Assembly: GCA_027943245.1 (NCBI GenBank)
Contig: JANDJZ010000031.1
Span: 1 to 64,000, forward strand
DNA from: Acanthamoeba sp. SK_2022b
Taxonomy: Eukaryota > Discosea > Longamoebia > Acanthamoebidae
Direction: 5' to 3'
Length of the DNA: 64,000 bases
Shown here in pieces: positions 47,070-58,460 of this stretch (the stretch's first letter is position 1; every line of letters starts with the position of its first letter). The translations under genes and the position numbers were made by a program. The notes beneath the pieces were generated by a model that was not told where the DNA came from, did not search any database, and was given only the letters and a program-made list of their open reading frames with translations.

Positions 47070-49903
47070 CGCTACTACAACATCTTCAGCCTTCACGAAA
47101 AGATCTGGGCCGAGATCTGGGGGCGTATCGACGTGGACATCGAACTCACGCCGGAGGAAGCCAGTCCCACCCTCAAACGCGAGCACATCGATGCGGTCAA
47201 GAAGGAGGAGCGCGAGCTACGCGTGCTTGTCGGGAGCGAGGAGGAGCCGTCGGCCGAGGAATTCTTCAGGTTCCATAACACCTTGGCCCTCCACATTTCG
47301 TGGTCGAAACACGAGCTGACAGTCCCACCGCGGCCACTGGCCTGGGTCGCTCTAATCATCATCCAGGGCCACAACGGCAACGACAGCGGGCGGGCATCAG
47401 GGCCGGCACAGGCCGACCACCGGGGCCAAGAAGCCCAAGAGATCGCGATCGGAGTTCCTGACCAAGAGCTACCACGAGTTCGACAAAGGTACCAACCGCC
47501 AATCCCTATTCCAATTGTCGCTGGTGACCACTCACAGTTCCATGCATGGTGTCCAGCCCAAGAAAAGATGGAACGGGTGGAGCACATGTCGCTCACCAAG
47601 TACTCGGATATCGCCAAGGCCACCGACGAGGAGGATCTCCTAGCCGTCGCCTCTCGCCACCTCCAGGTCCCTCCTCCCTCAACGACTAGTCGCTTCCCCT
47701 TCTCTGGTTCTTGATTATTGACTGGACGCGCGACACTGCAACGCGCTCATGCAGCTGGTGCTCCGCTTCAACGCGTTTCATCTGACCCAGACCGTTTCCT
47801 TTAACACGATCGGCCTGGACACGTCCATCCCGGCGCGCGGGCTCCACGGCGAATCCTACCGCGGCCACATCTTCTGGGACGAGGTAGAGACAGCCCCTCC
47901 GCTTTTCTCTCCCTACTTTGCTCGCCTAATTTCACTGTGTGCGGTCGCGGTATCTCGTGCAGCTGTTCGTGTTCCCGAGCTTCAATCTTCGCCTGCCTGA
48001 GGTCACCAGGACCCTGCTGCTCTATCGGTTCTATCGCCTCGACGCCGCCCGAGATCGCGCCAAGCATGTAAATCGTTCACCGCGCCCTCCTCTGTGGAGG
48101 GCGAGAGACACCCAAGCATGTAAATCGTTCACCGCGCCCTCCACACACTCACTCCTGCCTCTGCACTTACTGACCCGTTGTTGTTGTTGTTGTGTGCGAC
48201 ATTATAGTTGGGCTACTTTGGCGCCTGCTATCCCTGGCAAAGCAGCAGCACGGGGAAGGAGGAGACTCAGGAGGTGCACTACAACCCCATTAACAAGACC
48301 TGGGGCCCTGACTACTCGTCCAACCAACTCCACGTTAACATTGCCATCTTCTACAACAGTACAGCCTACCATTATGGGGACACCATCTTAATCGACAAGT
48401 ACTTACCAGTGTGTGTGTGTGGTGTTGCAGTTTGGGACTACTACAACGTGACAGGGGACCGCAACTTCATTGCCCTATACGGAGCCGAGATGATGCTCGA
48501 GATCGCCCGTTTCTGGGGCCTCAAGGCCGTATATAACGAGAAAACCGACCGCTACGACATCGATGGTAAAAGCGTGTATGTGTGAGTGTAGTGTTGTGGT
48601 AGTGTGGTCTCGGCCTGACCGCATGGGTGTGCAGGCGTGATGGGTCCGGACGAGTTCCACGAGAAGTATCCCGATACTGACAAGGCCGGATTGAAGAATA
48701 ACGCCTACACCAACGTCATGGTGGCATGGCTGCTCGACAAGGCCCTGCTGGTCCTCGAGCAGTTGCTGCCCGAGGCGCGCCGCGAGGAGATGATAAACCG
48801 GCTCCACCTCTCCAAGCAGGAGCTCGATCGGTGGGAGCACATCACCTACCGTATGACCGTGCCCTTCCTCACTGAATGCCCCGGCATCATCGCTCAGTTC
48901 GACGGCTGGGAGCAACTCCTGGTAGACATCTCTTGCCACTGTGTGTGCGTGTGCGTGCGCGTGCGTGCATGCGGCGTTGCTGACGGGCTGGCGCAGGACC
49001 TCAACTGGGACGCCTACCGCAAGAAATACGGGAAGATCAACAGGCTGGACCGCATCCTCAAGTCCGAGGGTGACTCGCCCGACCGTTACAAGCTGGCCAA
49101 GCAGGCCGACACCTGCATGCTCTTCTACCTCCTCCCCGAGCAGGAGCTTCTTCGCGTATGGCCGCGTCCCCTGCGTGCGCGTTTGTGGTATGCGAAAAGT
49201 CAACGTGTGTCGGTGTGCAGATATTGGCCCAGCTTGGATATCCGTTCACGCGGGAGCTGATCCACAAGAACATTCTCTACTACCTGAGGCACACGTCGCA
49301 CGGCTCGACCCTCTCCTACGTGGTGTTTGCCCACATCCTCCACAAGTTCGATCCCAAGAAGGCCTGGAAGTTCTACCGCACCTTCGTCATGAGCGACATC
49401 GGCGACACCCAAGGTTTGTCCCTCACTTGGCCCGCCCCTCTCCCCCGTTGACAAGGCCTCACATGCGACGCCTTCGGCGGTGGGTGGTGGCCGACTGGGA
49501 CTGACGCAGGAGGCACGACGAGCGAGGGCATTCACGTGGTCCCGCTCGCGGCGTCGATCAACATGCTCCTGATGCAGTTCTGCGGCATCGACACCAGCTA
49601 CAACGCCATTCGCATCGACCCGCACCTCACCAAGGTCATCAGCCGCCTGGCCTTCCGCTTCAGCTACCAGCACCAGTGGTACCGCATTGTTGCCTTTGTC
49701 CCAAACGCCTCACTCAGTGGTCTCACCTCTAACGCCACGCTACGGTGGCGTGAATCCATAGGATTCGCGTGAAGCTGGACGACTCAGTGCTGACGGTAGC
49801 GGTGGACGGGGACTCGGGGAGGGAGGACAAGGTGCCGATCCTCATCCGCGACTCCCTCCACTTCCTCCTGCCCGGCTCCAAGATGCAGTTCCACCTGCCC
49901 TGA
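44028..49903 (+). CDS. HAD (beta-phosphoglucomutase-like) fused to GH65 disaccharide phosphorylase
   Basis: A very large, intron-rich gene. The first domain is a HAD enzyme: [20 protein letters not shown] (nucleophile DxDGV), [64 protein letters not shown] and [21 protein letters not shown] Lys/Glu-rich insert of about 90 residues (44205-44485) interrupts its cap. The second domain is GH65: [70 protein letters not shown] (catalytic Glu), and [19 protein letters not shown] (phosphate site). Together they could phosphorolyse trehalose-, kojibiose- or maltose-type sugars to beta-glucose-1-phosphate and turn it into glucose-6-phosphate. The domain order matches actinobacterial fusions or gene pairs, suggesting bacterial origin. 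The segment between 47130 and 47745 is poorly modelled. Confidence 0.85.
47015..47068. repeat. CA dinucleotide microsatellite in an intron of the HAD-GH65 gene
   Basis: About 27 CA units run right up to the 3' splice site (CACACAG before CGCTACTACAAC). The repeat itself supplies the acceptor AG. Confidence 0.9.
48061..48142 (+). repeat. 30-bp direct repeat duplicating a 5' splice site
   Basis: A perfect 30-nt unit occurs at 48061-48090 and 48113-48142. Each copy contains the exon end AAGCAT and the donor GTAAAT. The 22-nt spacer with its left flank forms a GCCCTCC/GGAGGGC hairpin. The two donors are 52 nt apart, so using the second would shift the frame. Confidence 0.8.
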
Positions 49904-49912
49904 GATTTTGGC

Positions 49913-49918
49913 AATAAA
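49913..49918 (+). terminator. AATAAA poly(A) signal of the HAD-GH65 gene
   Basis: AATAAA lies ten bases after the stop codon at 49901-49903, a suitable distance for a compact 3' end. Confidence 0.55.
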
Positions 49919-49959
49919 CGAACCAATGGTCCGTTGCGTCAAGTGTCGTGTCGTTTTTG

Positions 49960-50170
49960 TTGGAGCAGTGGCGAAGTGCATGGAGAGTTGGACTCTTTGG
50001 CCAACGACAGCACGCCAGAACTCTTTGGCAAGGCTTGGGACACCTGGAACGCAAACTTTGCTGCCCTGTGGGGCATCGGCCAGCCGTGCCGGGCTTCCAT
50101 GGAAGACGTCGTCGCTCAGCTGGACACTATGCTGCACACGTCGAGTTGTCCAGGAGCGTGTCGTGATCAG
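49960..50170 (+). other. Orphan coding-like stretch
   Basis: The plus strand reads GELDSLANDSTPELFGKAWD, TWNANFAALWGIGQPCRASM and EDVVAQLDTMLHTSS without a stop and with codon usage like real exons. No start, domain or partner exon could be joined to it. It may be a pseudogene fragment or an unannotated exon. The remaining sequence up to the tRNA-like gene at 50424 shows nothing recognisable. Confidence 0.2.
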
Positions 50171-50423
50171 ATCTCACCCCCCCCCTGTGTGCCAAGACCG
50201 ATAAAAGACATGCCTTTAGAGCGTCCTGCCGAAAAACAGGTGGCTCTAAATAGAAGGGATTACCTTCTTTGGTACCCCCGCTGGGGCTCGTGACGTCAGC
50301 AGTACGGTCAGAACCGCACGGCGAGAGGGCAAAGCTGCTCTCTGTTGGCCTGCTCCTCTACCAAACGCGTGTTGGGTGGTTCAATCCAATCTCGTCTGCT
50401 CGCTTCTGCGAAAACACATATTG

Positions 50424-50495
50424 AGGGACGTGCAGGGGTCGAACCCGCACCTCGGGATCTGGAGGCCCACGTGATGCCACTTTCACCAACGCCCC
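50424..50495 (-). tRNA. tRNA-like gene 1 (anticodon position reads CCA)
   Basis: Reading the minus strand, a cloverleaf of 72 nt can be drawn: acceptor GGGGCGU/ACGUCCC (seven pairs), D arm GUGA/UCAC with GG in the loop, anticodon loop CUCCAGA, four-nt variable loop and T arm GCGGG-UUCGACC-CCUGC. The B box (GGTTCGACCCC) is intact and a TTTT terminator follows 13-15 nt downstream. By position the anticodon is CCA (Trp), but the base pair closing the anticodon loop is C-U, a mismatch. It may be a real tRNA-Trp, a pseudogene or part of a tRNA-derived repeat. Confidence 0.6.
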
Positions 50496-50680
50496 CCAAC
50501 TTTTTTTGAGAGAGGTGTCAGTTGTTCGTCTCCGACAAACCCAACCTCCTCATCTGCACGGAAAAAGACCCAGTCCTTGGCCAAGAACCTGCAAGGGCGT
50601 GGAAGAAGAGAGGAGCTCAAGTCAGGGGTGTTGGTTAATTCAGTCTTAATTGTCATCTAGCAGGGAGAAAACACTTGTTG

Positions 50681-50752
50681 TGGGACGTGCAGGGGTCGAA
50701 CCCGCGTCTTAGGATCCGCAGTCCCACGTGATGCCACCTTCACCAACGCCCC
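50681..50752 (-). tRNA. tRNA-like gene 2 (anticodon position reads GCG)
   Basis: The body is almost identical to that of the tRNA-like gene about 185 bp away (same acceptor stem, D stem and T arm, one D-loop change). The anticodon arm is instead UGGGA-CUGCGGA-UCCUA, fully paired (one G-U), with U33 followed by GCG, an unusual Arg anticodon for a eukaryote. The B box is intact and a TTTT run lies about 13 nt downstream. The discriminator base is A. Whether it is functional is not settled by sequence. Confidence 0.6.
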
Positions 50753-50850
50753 CCAACTGTTTTGAGCTTGTTATTCATCATCAACAAACCCAAGGGTCTG
50801 CACATCGTAATGACCCAACACTTGGTCCAGTTGCATTAACACGTAGGGCC

Positions 50851-53800
50851 TCAAATGGGGCTCAGAGTGTGGAACCAGTGTAGCCAGCGCGCCACCGCAT
50901 CAGCATCGACCTGGGCACAAGTCACTGTCTTCTTGACACTTGGCGCCTCGGCGTCGGCGATGGCCTGCAGGGCCGCCACGGTGTTGGGACTTTCAACGAA
51001 ACTCGTGCTTGGGAACCTACCGGCGCAGGACAGCGTCAAAGATTAGAAGATGAGATTAATGCTGACCCAATAAAATATACTTAGGCCTACGTTGTACCAT
51101 GAGCGGAACATGGATCGCACCACGAAGAGCGGGTTGGCCTCGTCGCTGGCGTCGATCTTCCTTCGCCATGCGAGATAGGTCATTGGCTCCAGCGAAGAGG
51201 AGGCTTCGCCTGACGTTACGGCAACGAACCGTCGCACGCCCTCGAGCAGAGTGTCAAACGAGGTCGCATGGGAGAAGTTGTTGATGTGGAAGGTGCCTCC
51301 GCTGCAATGGTGCTTGACGATCTTCACGATTGCCTCTGCCGCGGAGTTGACGGGCACAAAGTTGAACTCCACTCCTGTGGCGCAGGCATACCAATCAGCT
51401 GTTGCGATTTCACGACAGACTCACACATGTATCACCTTTGCATACGGGGTAGCTGCGCATGTGGACGATGCCGCGCAGCAGACGGCCCACCCAGTCGCTA
51501 TCGTTGGCGACGCCGCCTGTCCGGCTGCCGGCCTCGCGCTGGTCGGACAGCGCGGTCTCCCCCACGATCATACCGCATCGGAACACGTTGACAGGGAGTC
51601 CTCGCTTCCGAGCCCTGCGCAGAAGCAGCTCGGCCACGCACTTGGTCTGACGGTAGCCGCTCTTGAGGGCCGCCAGGTAGCCCTCCACATCGCCTCCGCC
51701 CACGCGCAAAATCAGCTGCTTCAGGTCCTCGTCTTCGCTCTTCACACTGCCTGGCGATTGCCAGCCAACCACGACGTTATGTTTCGCGCAGCGGTGGGCG
51801 TAATGGGCGACACGAAATGAAGTAGGCACCTCTGTCCTGCAGCACGCTTAGGCTTGAGATGTGATTCACAACGGCCAATTTGCTGCCGGCCGCGGCCAAG
51901 CGAATCACATTGAGCGTGCCTGTTGGCAGACAGAGGAAGACGAGTCAAGCGCGTGCACACCTTGTGTTCCTACACGAGCGGGCAGCGATGCCAATGTACC
52001 CAATACATTGCCCCGGTAGAGCGAAGGGTAGGAGAGCAGGGAGTTAACCCAGGCACCGCAGTGGAAGATGACATCTACGTTGTCGGCCAGAGCAGCAAAG
52101 CGCTCGCTGCCAAGAAGCATCAGAAACGCACGTGACACCGCGTCGCGTACGCAGAAGGAAGTCTGGTACCTGGTGAGGCCGAACCGATCCAGCGAGAGCT
52201 CGCCAGCCACCGGTTGTATGCGCCCGGCCAGTGCGTCGCCCCACAGCTCATAGCCACGGAGGTGATCATGAACGCGTCGCATGGCTTCCTGATCTCTGGC
52301 CGCGCTGTCGCTGGCGGCGGCCGAGCTTCGCCGGTCGTCCACTCGCACCAGACACCAGACGACAGCCGACGGAAACTCAGCCAGAATGCGATGCAGCAGG
52401 AATGCGCCCAGAAAGCCGGTAGCGCCGGTTAGGAAGACTCCGCGCACGCCCTGCCCAACAAAGTGAGAGGCCCAGTCAGCCCTGTCGCAACCAGACCTTG
52501 TGAATAGGCGCGGCATCTGTGGAATGCGCAGGTCGTTGCTACCTCGGTGGGGGTCTGGTATTTCTTCGCGTTAAGCAGCCGCTCGGTCTCGGGGTCCAGC
52601 CGCGAGTCCCTGCGCCAGTCCACCTGTGATGTCGCCGGCCCAACTTCCGCGCTCGACTCGTTGGATTCGATAGCGGGTAAGGTCCCGTCTGCCCCACCGT
52701 TGCGTTCGACCCAGTCAGCCAGCTCGTCGAGCGGACGCTCGAGGATCATGGCTAGCGGCAGGCTCACGGAGAATCTCTCCCGGATGACCCTCATCAGATT
52801 CACTGCGCCCAGCGAGTCGCCTCCCAACTCCAGCAGGCTCGCCTGGCCCTCCTCGCCCTACCCAGCACACACATCAACACGGGGTCATGGCGTCGAGGTG
52901 TCGGGAGTGGAGTGATAGCGTACAATCGTTGGGACGCTTGCGTCGTCAATGGCAGCCGAATTTCGATCAAGAACGGTGCTGGCGATCACAGCTCGAATCT
53001 CGTTTCGAGTGTGGAGCGCGTGCGTCGTCGCGCGTTCGTACACGGCCTCTATGTCGGCCCGGTAGCGCTCGGCAAGGGCCCGTCGATTGAATTTGCCGGT
53101 GATGGTGCGCAGGCCGTTTTGTTCTGTGAAGGGTTGACGGACGAGGATCAGATCCCGCGGCACTTCGTAGTACCTCATCGCCTCCTTTTTGCTTGCCCTC
53201 CGAATCTCGTCGATGATCTTGCGCTTGAGGAGTACGTCGTCGTCGCCGTTCACGCTCCCCACAAAGGCGTCGTTGCTCGGGTGGGCAGCGCTTGAGTGAG
53301 GCACCACAACGGCCACAAGGTGGGATCGGGTCCCGTCGCCGTAGACGAAGCACTCTTTAATCGATGGGCAGACGACAGTCAACGCGGATTCTATCTTCTC
53401 CGGCACCACAAAGAAACCCTGCGCCAGCTTGAACAGGCTCTGCAATGCGTGGCGTGCGTGTGCGAATGCGTGTATGTGAGCAGCCGCATCCATGGGTGTC
53501 ACGGCAGCAGGGAGATGGAGATGCCTTCTTGCGATCGATGAGTTCAATGGACTTGCTGTCTCCGGTCTGCTGAAGCACGCCGATATCGCCCGTCCGAAAC
53601 CAGCCATCCTTAAAGTTCTCCCTCGTCTGCTCGTCGTCCATGTAATAGCCTGGAACAATCATAGTCAAGTCAACACTTGCCCAACAAGTCTTGAATGGTG
53701 AGCCTTCTTACAAAGGGAAGGAGAGCTGCCATACCGGGAGTGATCAAGGGCCCGCGCACCCATATCTCACCGCGCGGAAACGGTTTGTCCGTTGATTTAT

Positions 53801-55943
53801 ACTCCTCCCAGTCCACTAATTTGAGCTCAACATCCCTGCCCACCTATCCAGCCACATGTGAGGCAAGTACTTGGAGTAGTGGGGAGAAAAGGAAATTACC
53901 GTCTTATTGCTGTAGATGCCGCCGATCTCAGTGGCACCATAGCTCTCCCTTATCTCGATGTTGCCGAAGAGCCTACGCGTGAACTGCAGCACCTCCTTGG
54001 GCACCGGAGCACCGCCTGCAGAAGCACAGTGAAATTCAGCATTGCTCAGCTGGCCACAGAGAAAAGGAGGCTCTGACCGATAGTGATCATTCGAATGCAA
54101 CCGCCTCCAAGGATCACCCGAAAGCGCTCCATGACCTGGGCCTCCACTTCCTTCTTCTTCAACGCACTGATTGTTCCACCACCTTCTGTACGTGTCAGCA
54201 CCATTGGGCGCGTACGTGCGTGGAAGGTTAAGCCGTACCAGCTTGAATCAGTGCAGCATGGAGAGCCTGCGTGAAGAGCTGATGAACAGTGATCCAGGTG
54301 ATAGGTGGGCCGGAAAGGATGGTCGGTCGCAGAATGGGGATCTCCTCCAAGATCCGCTCCACGCCGCCCGAGAAGCAGCCAATCCGGGCGCCATTACCTG
54401 CTCCCCGCACAAATCCGCATGACTGGGTTAGCGCTGGACCAAGGCTCAGCGTAGTATGAACCGTACAAAGGGCACGCTCGGTATTCTTGCGGGTGGAAGA
54501 AGCCGACAAAGGCCCGCTGCTCATGTACACCTTCGGGAAAGCGGACAAGGGGATTCTGAAGAATTGAAGTAGCTCTTCAGCGGCCACAGACATAGGACTC
54601 AATATGGGGGGGGGCTACAAACCTGGAGCTCAGCATGTCGTGCCACATGCGTTCAGTGTAGATGGTGCCCTGTAATTGGCCGTTAGCGAAAACGCCCCAT
54701 AACGACAATTACACAAGTCCAAAACGAACTTTGGGTAAGCCCGTGCTGCCTGATGTATACACCACGGTCACGATGTCATCCGCCTTGGTAGGCACCGCGA
54801 GTGGGAATGTTGGATTCTGCACAAGAGGAACCACGCCTATTGGAAACAGGCACACCACACTTAGAGAAAGCACGAACCTCTTCTAGAAATGATTTTCCTT
54901 GCCTCTCGACGTAACTAAACTGTAGTATCGTGACTCCATCCTACAGAAGCAGTTGGTTGGACTTTGGCAGATCCACGACCACAGGGATGAGGCTCTCACC
55001 TGTTCGCCCTGTGCCACAGCAGGCTCCGGCAAGTCGGAGTAAAGGGAGGGCTGATGTTCGTCGAAGTGGACTATGTACTTGAGAGCGGGCAGCAACGGCG
55101 CCAGCTCTTTGAATCGTGACACAAACTCAGGACTGCACACGACGCAGGAGGCCTAGTGAACCGGGTGAGGCTCAGAACCTCGACTCCCTATCTCGGTAGC
55201 GGTGCGTACCTGGATGCGCTTGAGTATTAACGACATATCGGAGCAATGACTGTTGGTGTGCAAGCCAACAGAGATGATGGATCGGTAGACGCACGCAAAG
55301 TCGACCAGATACCTAAGTTCGCGACATGTCGCCCGGCAGTCGTCAGTGAGAAGGTCTCAGACTTAGAATGTTCACGCACCATTCCAAGCGGTTAGGCGAG
55401 CAGATGGCCAGGTGAGATCGAGCATCGATTCCCAGCACCGACAAGCCAGCGGCAAGGTGCCGCACACGGCAACCTACCTCGGCGAACGTGTGCCACTTGT
55501 ATGAAGCAGCCAACCTACCTGGGACGAAGGTCAGTCATCAGATGCACATGTGCAATCAGGCTCAGTCCAGCTGGACGGGGGCACGCACCAGCGACATCAT
55601 CCGTATCAATGATTGGCCGCCACCCAAGGCACCAGCGATTGGCGAAGCGCTCGAAGGACGTGGAGAGAACGGTCACGCTGTCGGGTCCCTGAACCGCTTC
55701 TTGATTGGCCCACGGATGCCCCCTCTCCTCCACCATTTCATGTTCATGTGGCGCCCTACGGTCTGCGCTTCTTGTGCTCAGATATTCTTGAGGAAATCGA
55801 AAAAAAGAGAAGAAATGAGACGAAAAAGGAGAGGTACCGGCATAGCACGCTGGGCATCGTTCCACCCAGTCGCAGGTCAGGCAGTGGTAGCGCACAGCCT
55901 CAGGCCCTATCGTACGCCAGCACCCTTCACACTCGGCCTCCAT
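50851..55943 (-). CDS. Carboxylic acid reductase-like enzyme: ZZ finger, adenylation, carrier and thioester-reductase domains
   Basis: A long multi-exon gene. Exon 1 is a ZZ-type zinc finger (ECEGCWRTIGPEAVRYHCLT followed by CDWVERCPACYAG) that joins in phase to the ligase start (FERFANRWCLGWRPI). The adenylation domain has VVYTSGSTGLPK, IRESYGATEIGGIYSN, DGWFRTGDIGV, IDRKK and the catalytic Lys region LRTITGKFNRRAL. The carrier domain has MGGDSLGAVNLMRVIRERFS, with the phosphopantetheine Ser. The reductase domain begins GVFLTGATGFLGAFLLHRIL (NADPH site) and has GYRQTKCVAELLLRRARKRG. It ends WLHWFHTLSPI. Such enzymes activate a carboxylic acid with ATP, load it on the arm and release the aldehyde using NADPH. 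The acid is unknown; the long-chain acyl-CoA-synthetase-like adenylation domain hints at a fatty acid. A PPTase would be needed in trans. Confidence 0.82.
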
Positions 55944-56099
55944 CTTCGCGCAACGTTGCTATCTTTAGGGGCAGCACAGAGCTGCAGTGAAAGCGCTGAG
56001 GTCCAACCAACCACAAGCTGACACGCCTGCCGCGCCTTTGAGGATGTGTTGCCTTGGCCCTAACTTCCGCAACAACAAGTTCGAGAAGACAAGCTGAAG

Positions 56100-57813
56100 A
56101 TGACCCACGGGGGGGAAGCGTGGAAGTGGGTGTGCTGGGATGTGGGCTCGCGCCTGGACGAGAACAGCGAAGACGAAGACGAAGACGAGTTCGAGGAGTA
56201 CTACCCAGTGCGGGCTGACGAGGACGGGCGAGTCCGGCCACTTACACGCTGGGGCCAAACTCTTGTCTGCCTTCCTGCTCGCTCTTCCTTCTTGCTCTAC
56301 GGAGGTGCCCACAACATTTTTTTTTCTTTCATTTTTCAAATATTTTAATCAAACCGCCCTTGGCCGGCAGGGAGGGACGGGCGGTTTGCCGATGGGTACT
56401 TCTACCCACGTGAAGTGTGGACGTGCTCTCTGGAAGGTGTGGCTGAAGCGCGTTCGGCCGAGTGGCGATGCGGTCCTCTCGTGGCGGAGGACGACGGTGC
56501 CACACCCAAAGGTAGACCCATTCCTACGCCATGGATGGCTGCGTTGACGTAAGAGGACAACGGACTCTTCTCCTCCTTCACGGTATGTTAGGTCGTTTCC
56601 TTCAGTCCATGTGCGTCGTCGGGCAGGATGTGCTCCTGTGGGGCGGCCATGATGACGAAGACGTCTTCGATGATCTTCATCTGCTCGACACGGGTACCGG
56701 TCCCCATTGCTCGCTTCGGCCGCTACTCTGTCTGACTCCACCCGTTAGCAACAATGCGATGGCGTGGAGTGGTATGCGAGGGTCAAGGCCCGGGTCCCCG
56801 CTACGCCGCGGAATGCGTGGCGCTGGGCGATGACCTGGTGCTGACCTACGGCGGCAAGGACGACAGCAAGGCCTTCAATGATCTCCACCTCTTACGCTTC
56901 ATCTCAGCAGGTGCCATGCCCTGCTGATCCCTTGAGCCACAGTTCTTGCAATGGATTTTTTATTCCATTCTTTGTAACATTTTTTGTCACAACTCTCGCA
57001 TATATAGACAAGACTCGAGCCCAATGGAGCAAACTTAGCCCTGCTGGACAGGCCCCATCACCACGGGACTGCGGCACGGCTACCTTACTCAACAAGAAGT
57101 AACCTCCTCTCCTCCTCTCCCTCCCGGTTTAAATAGTTGGCTGAGACTAGCTTTGCGCTGCTGCAGGCTCTACGTGATCGGCGGCGCTGATGAGGAAAGG
57201 GAGGTGTTCGTGTACGATGTTGGTACGCATCCGGCTCCGAAGAACATGAAAATCGAGTGCTGATGTGGTGGGCGTTCAGCAACAAATGCGTGGAGCGTGG
57301 TCCCACCTAAGGAGGACTCGCCGGACGCGATGTGGCCCACGCTCCGCTCAGGCCATGCTTGCGCTCCAGTGGCCGATCGATACATAGTTATGTTTGGCGG
57401 ATGCACGCCCGAAGCTCTGCACGGCGACACCCACGGTAAATTGCCTTCCTTCTCCGATCGGGCAAGCCGCCTGCTGTCCATTCGTTGTCTGCGCTGACCG
57501 AAACGTTGATCGACGCCACCCACCAAAAGTGTTTGATACGGAGCAAGGGACTTGGACACAGCTGAGCCTGCCCACAGAGGGCGCCCCCGCTCGCCGAGCA
57601 GGTCAGACCTGGTCTTTTCTCGTCCCACACAAGACCGCTACTGACCACTACGGCGTGTCTCTGCTCGTGGTCTTTCCCACCACAGGACATTCGCTGGTGA
57701 CCCTCGCCGACGGACGCAGCGTAGCACTGTTTGGCGGAGAGACGGTGAGGCCGGACAAGCTTGTCGACATGTCCACGCTCAACGACGTCCACGTCCTCAG
57801 CTTCACCAACTAA
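56100..57813 (+). CDS. Kelch-repeat protein
   Basis: Start MTHGGEAWKWVCWDVGSRLD, then an acidic patch (ENSEDEDEDEFEEYYPV). About seven exons give repeated kelch blades: RWGQTLVCLPARSSFLLYGG, MCVVGQDVLLWGGHDDEDVF with DDLHLLDT, CVALGDDLVLTYGGKDDSKA, KLYVIGGADEEREVFVYDV, GHACAPVADRYIVMFGG and HSLVTLADGRSVALFGGETV. The end reads NDVHVLSFTN. Five to six blades with the GG pairs and the Tyr/Trp positions give a beta-propeller, a protein-binding scaffold. No BTB, F-box or other catalytic domain is attached. It is divergent from the reductase gene, with about 155 bp between starts. Two central exon joins are approximate. Confidence 0.75.
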
Positions 57814-57825
57814 TAGTGACTGACG

Positions 57826-58126
57826 TCAGTTCTTAGCTGGTGACTCAATGGGATGTCTTGGCCCTTCTTCTGGAACAAGATGCTAATCCACCTCAGCTTT
57901 TATCTCAACCAACCCTCCATGAAAAACTATAGGCCAGATCTTCTGAATCCCATAAGCACTCATGACAAACACTGAAAGTACCTGTTACAAGGACTGTCAG
58001 GGGAAGCACCGAGGCAAGATGAGTGACAGGACACCAAGGTGAGAGTGGCAGAGGAGGCAAGACTAAAAAGTGGCATTCATGGAAAGGAGGTATGTTTTCT
58101 TGTTGATTATTGGAGGAAGGAGATGT
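57826..58126. other. CpG-poor intergenic stretch
   Basis: Only one CG dinucleotide is seen in about 300 bp, against many in the flanks. No gene is recognisable in it or in the rest of the spacer to 58460. Similar in character to, but shorter than, the block at 31108-31758. No shared sequence was noticed. Confidence 0.4.
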
Positions 58127-58460
58127 TCGATCATAGCCCAGGCCCCAGCAGAGGTGAATACGGTGCTTGGGGTTCTGTAGACCCACCGTCCTGGCTTCTT
58201 TGAGCCAGAGCCGGCGTTCCTCTATTAACCGAAGTGCGACACCCCGCACGGACAAGCGGGCCACGCAAAGCACGGCTAAACAAAAGATTCAACATCGACC
58301 CCGCCCACCCCCTCCGCTCATGTATTCCCGCGACTCGCCCACAATTGTGGGACGCCCAAACTCCACGCCGCCATGACGCTCAGCCGGGACAAGTTGTTTA
58401 CTTTGTTGTTGGTTTTAAAAGTGTTCGACAACATGTAGCGGCCAAACAAAGGTTCTAGCT

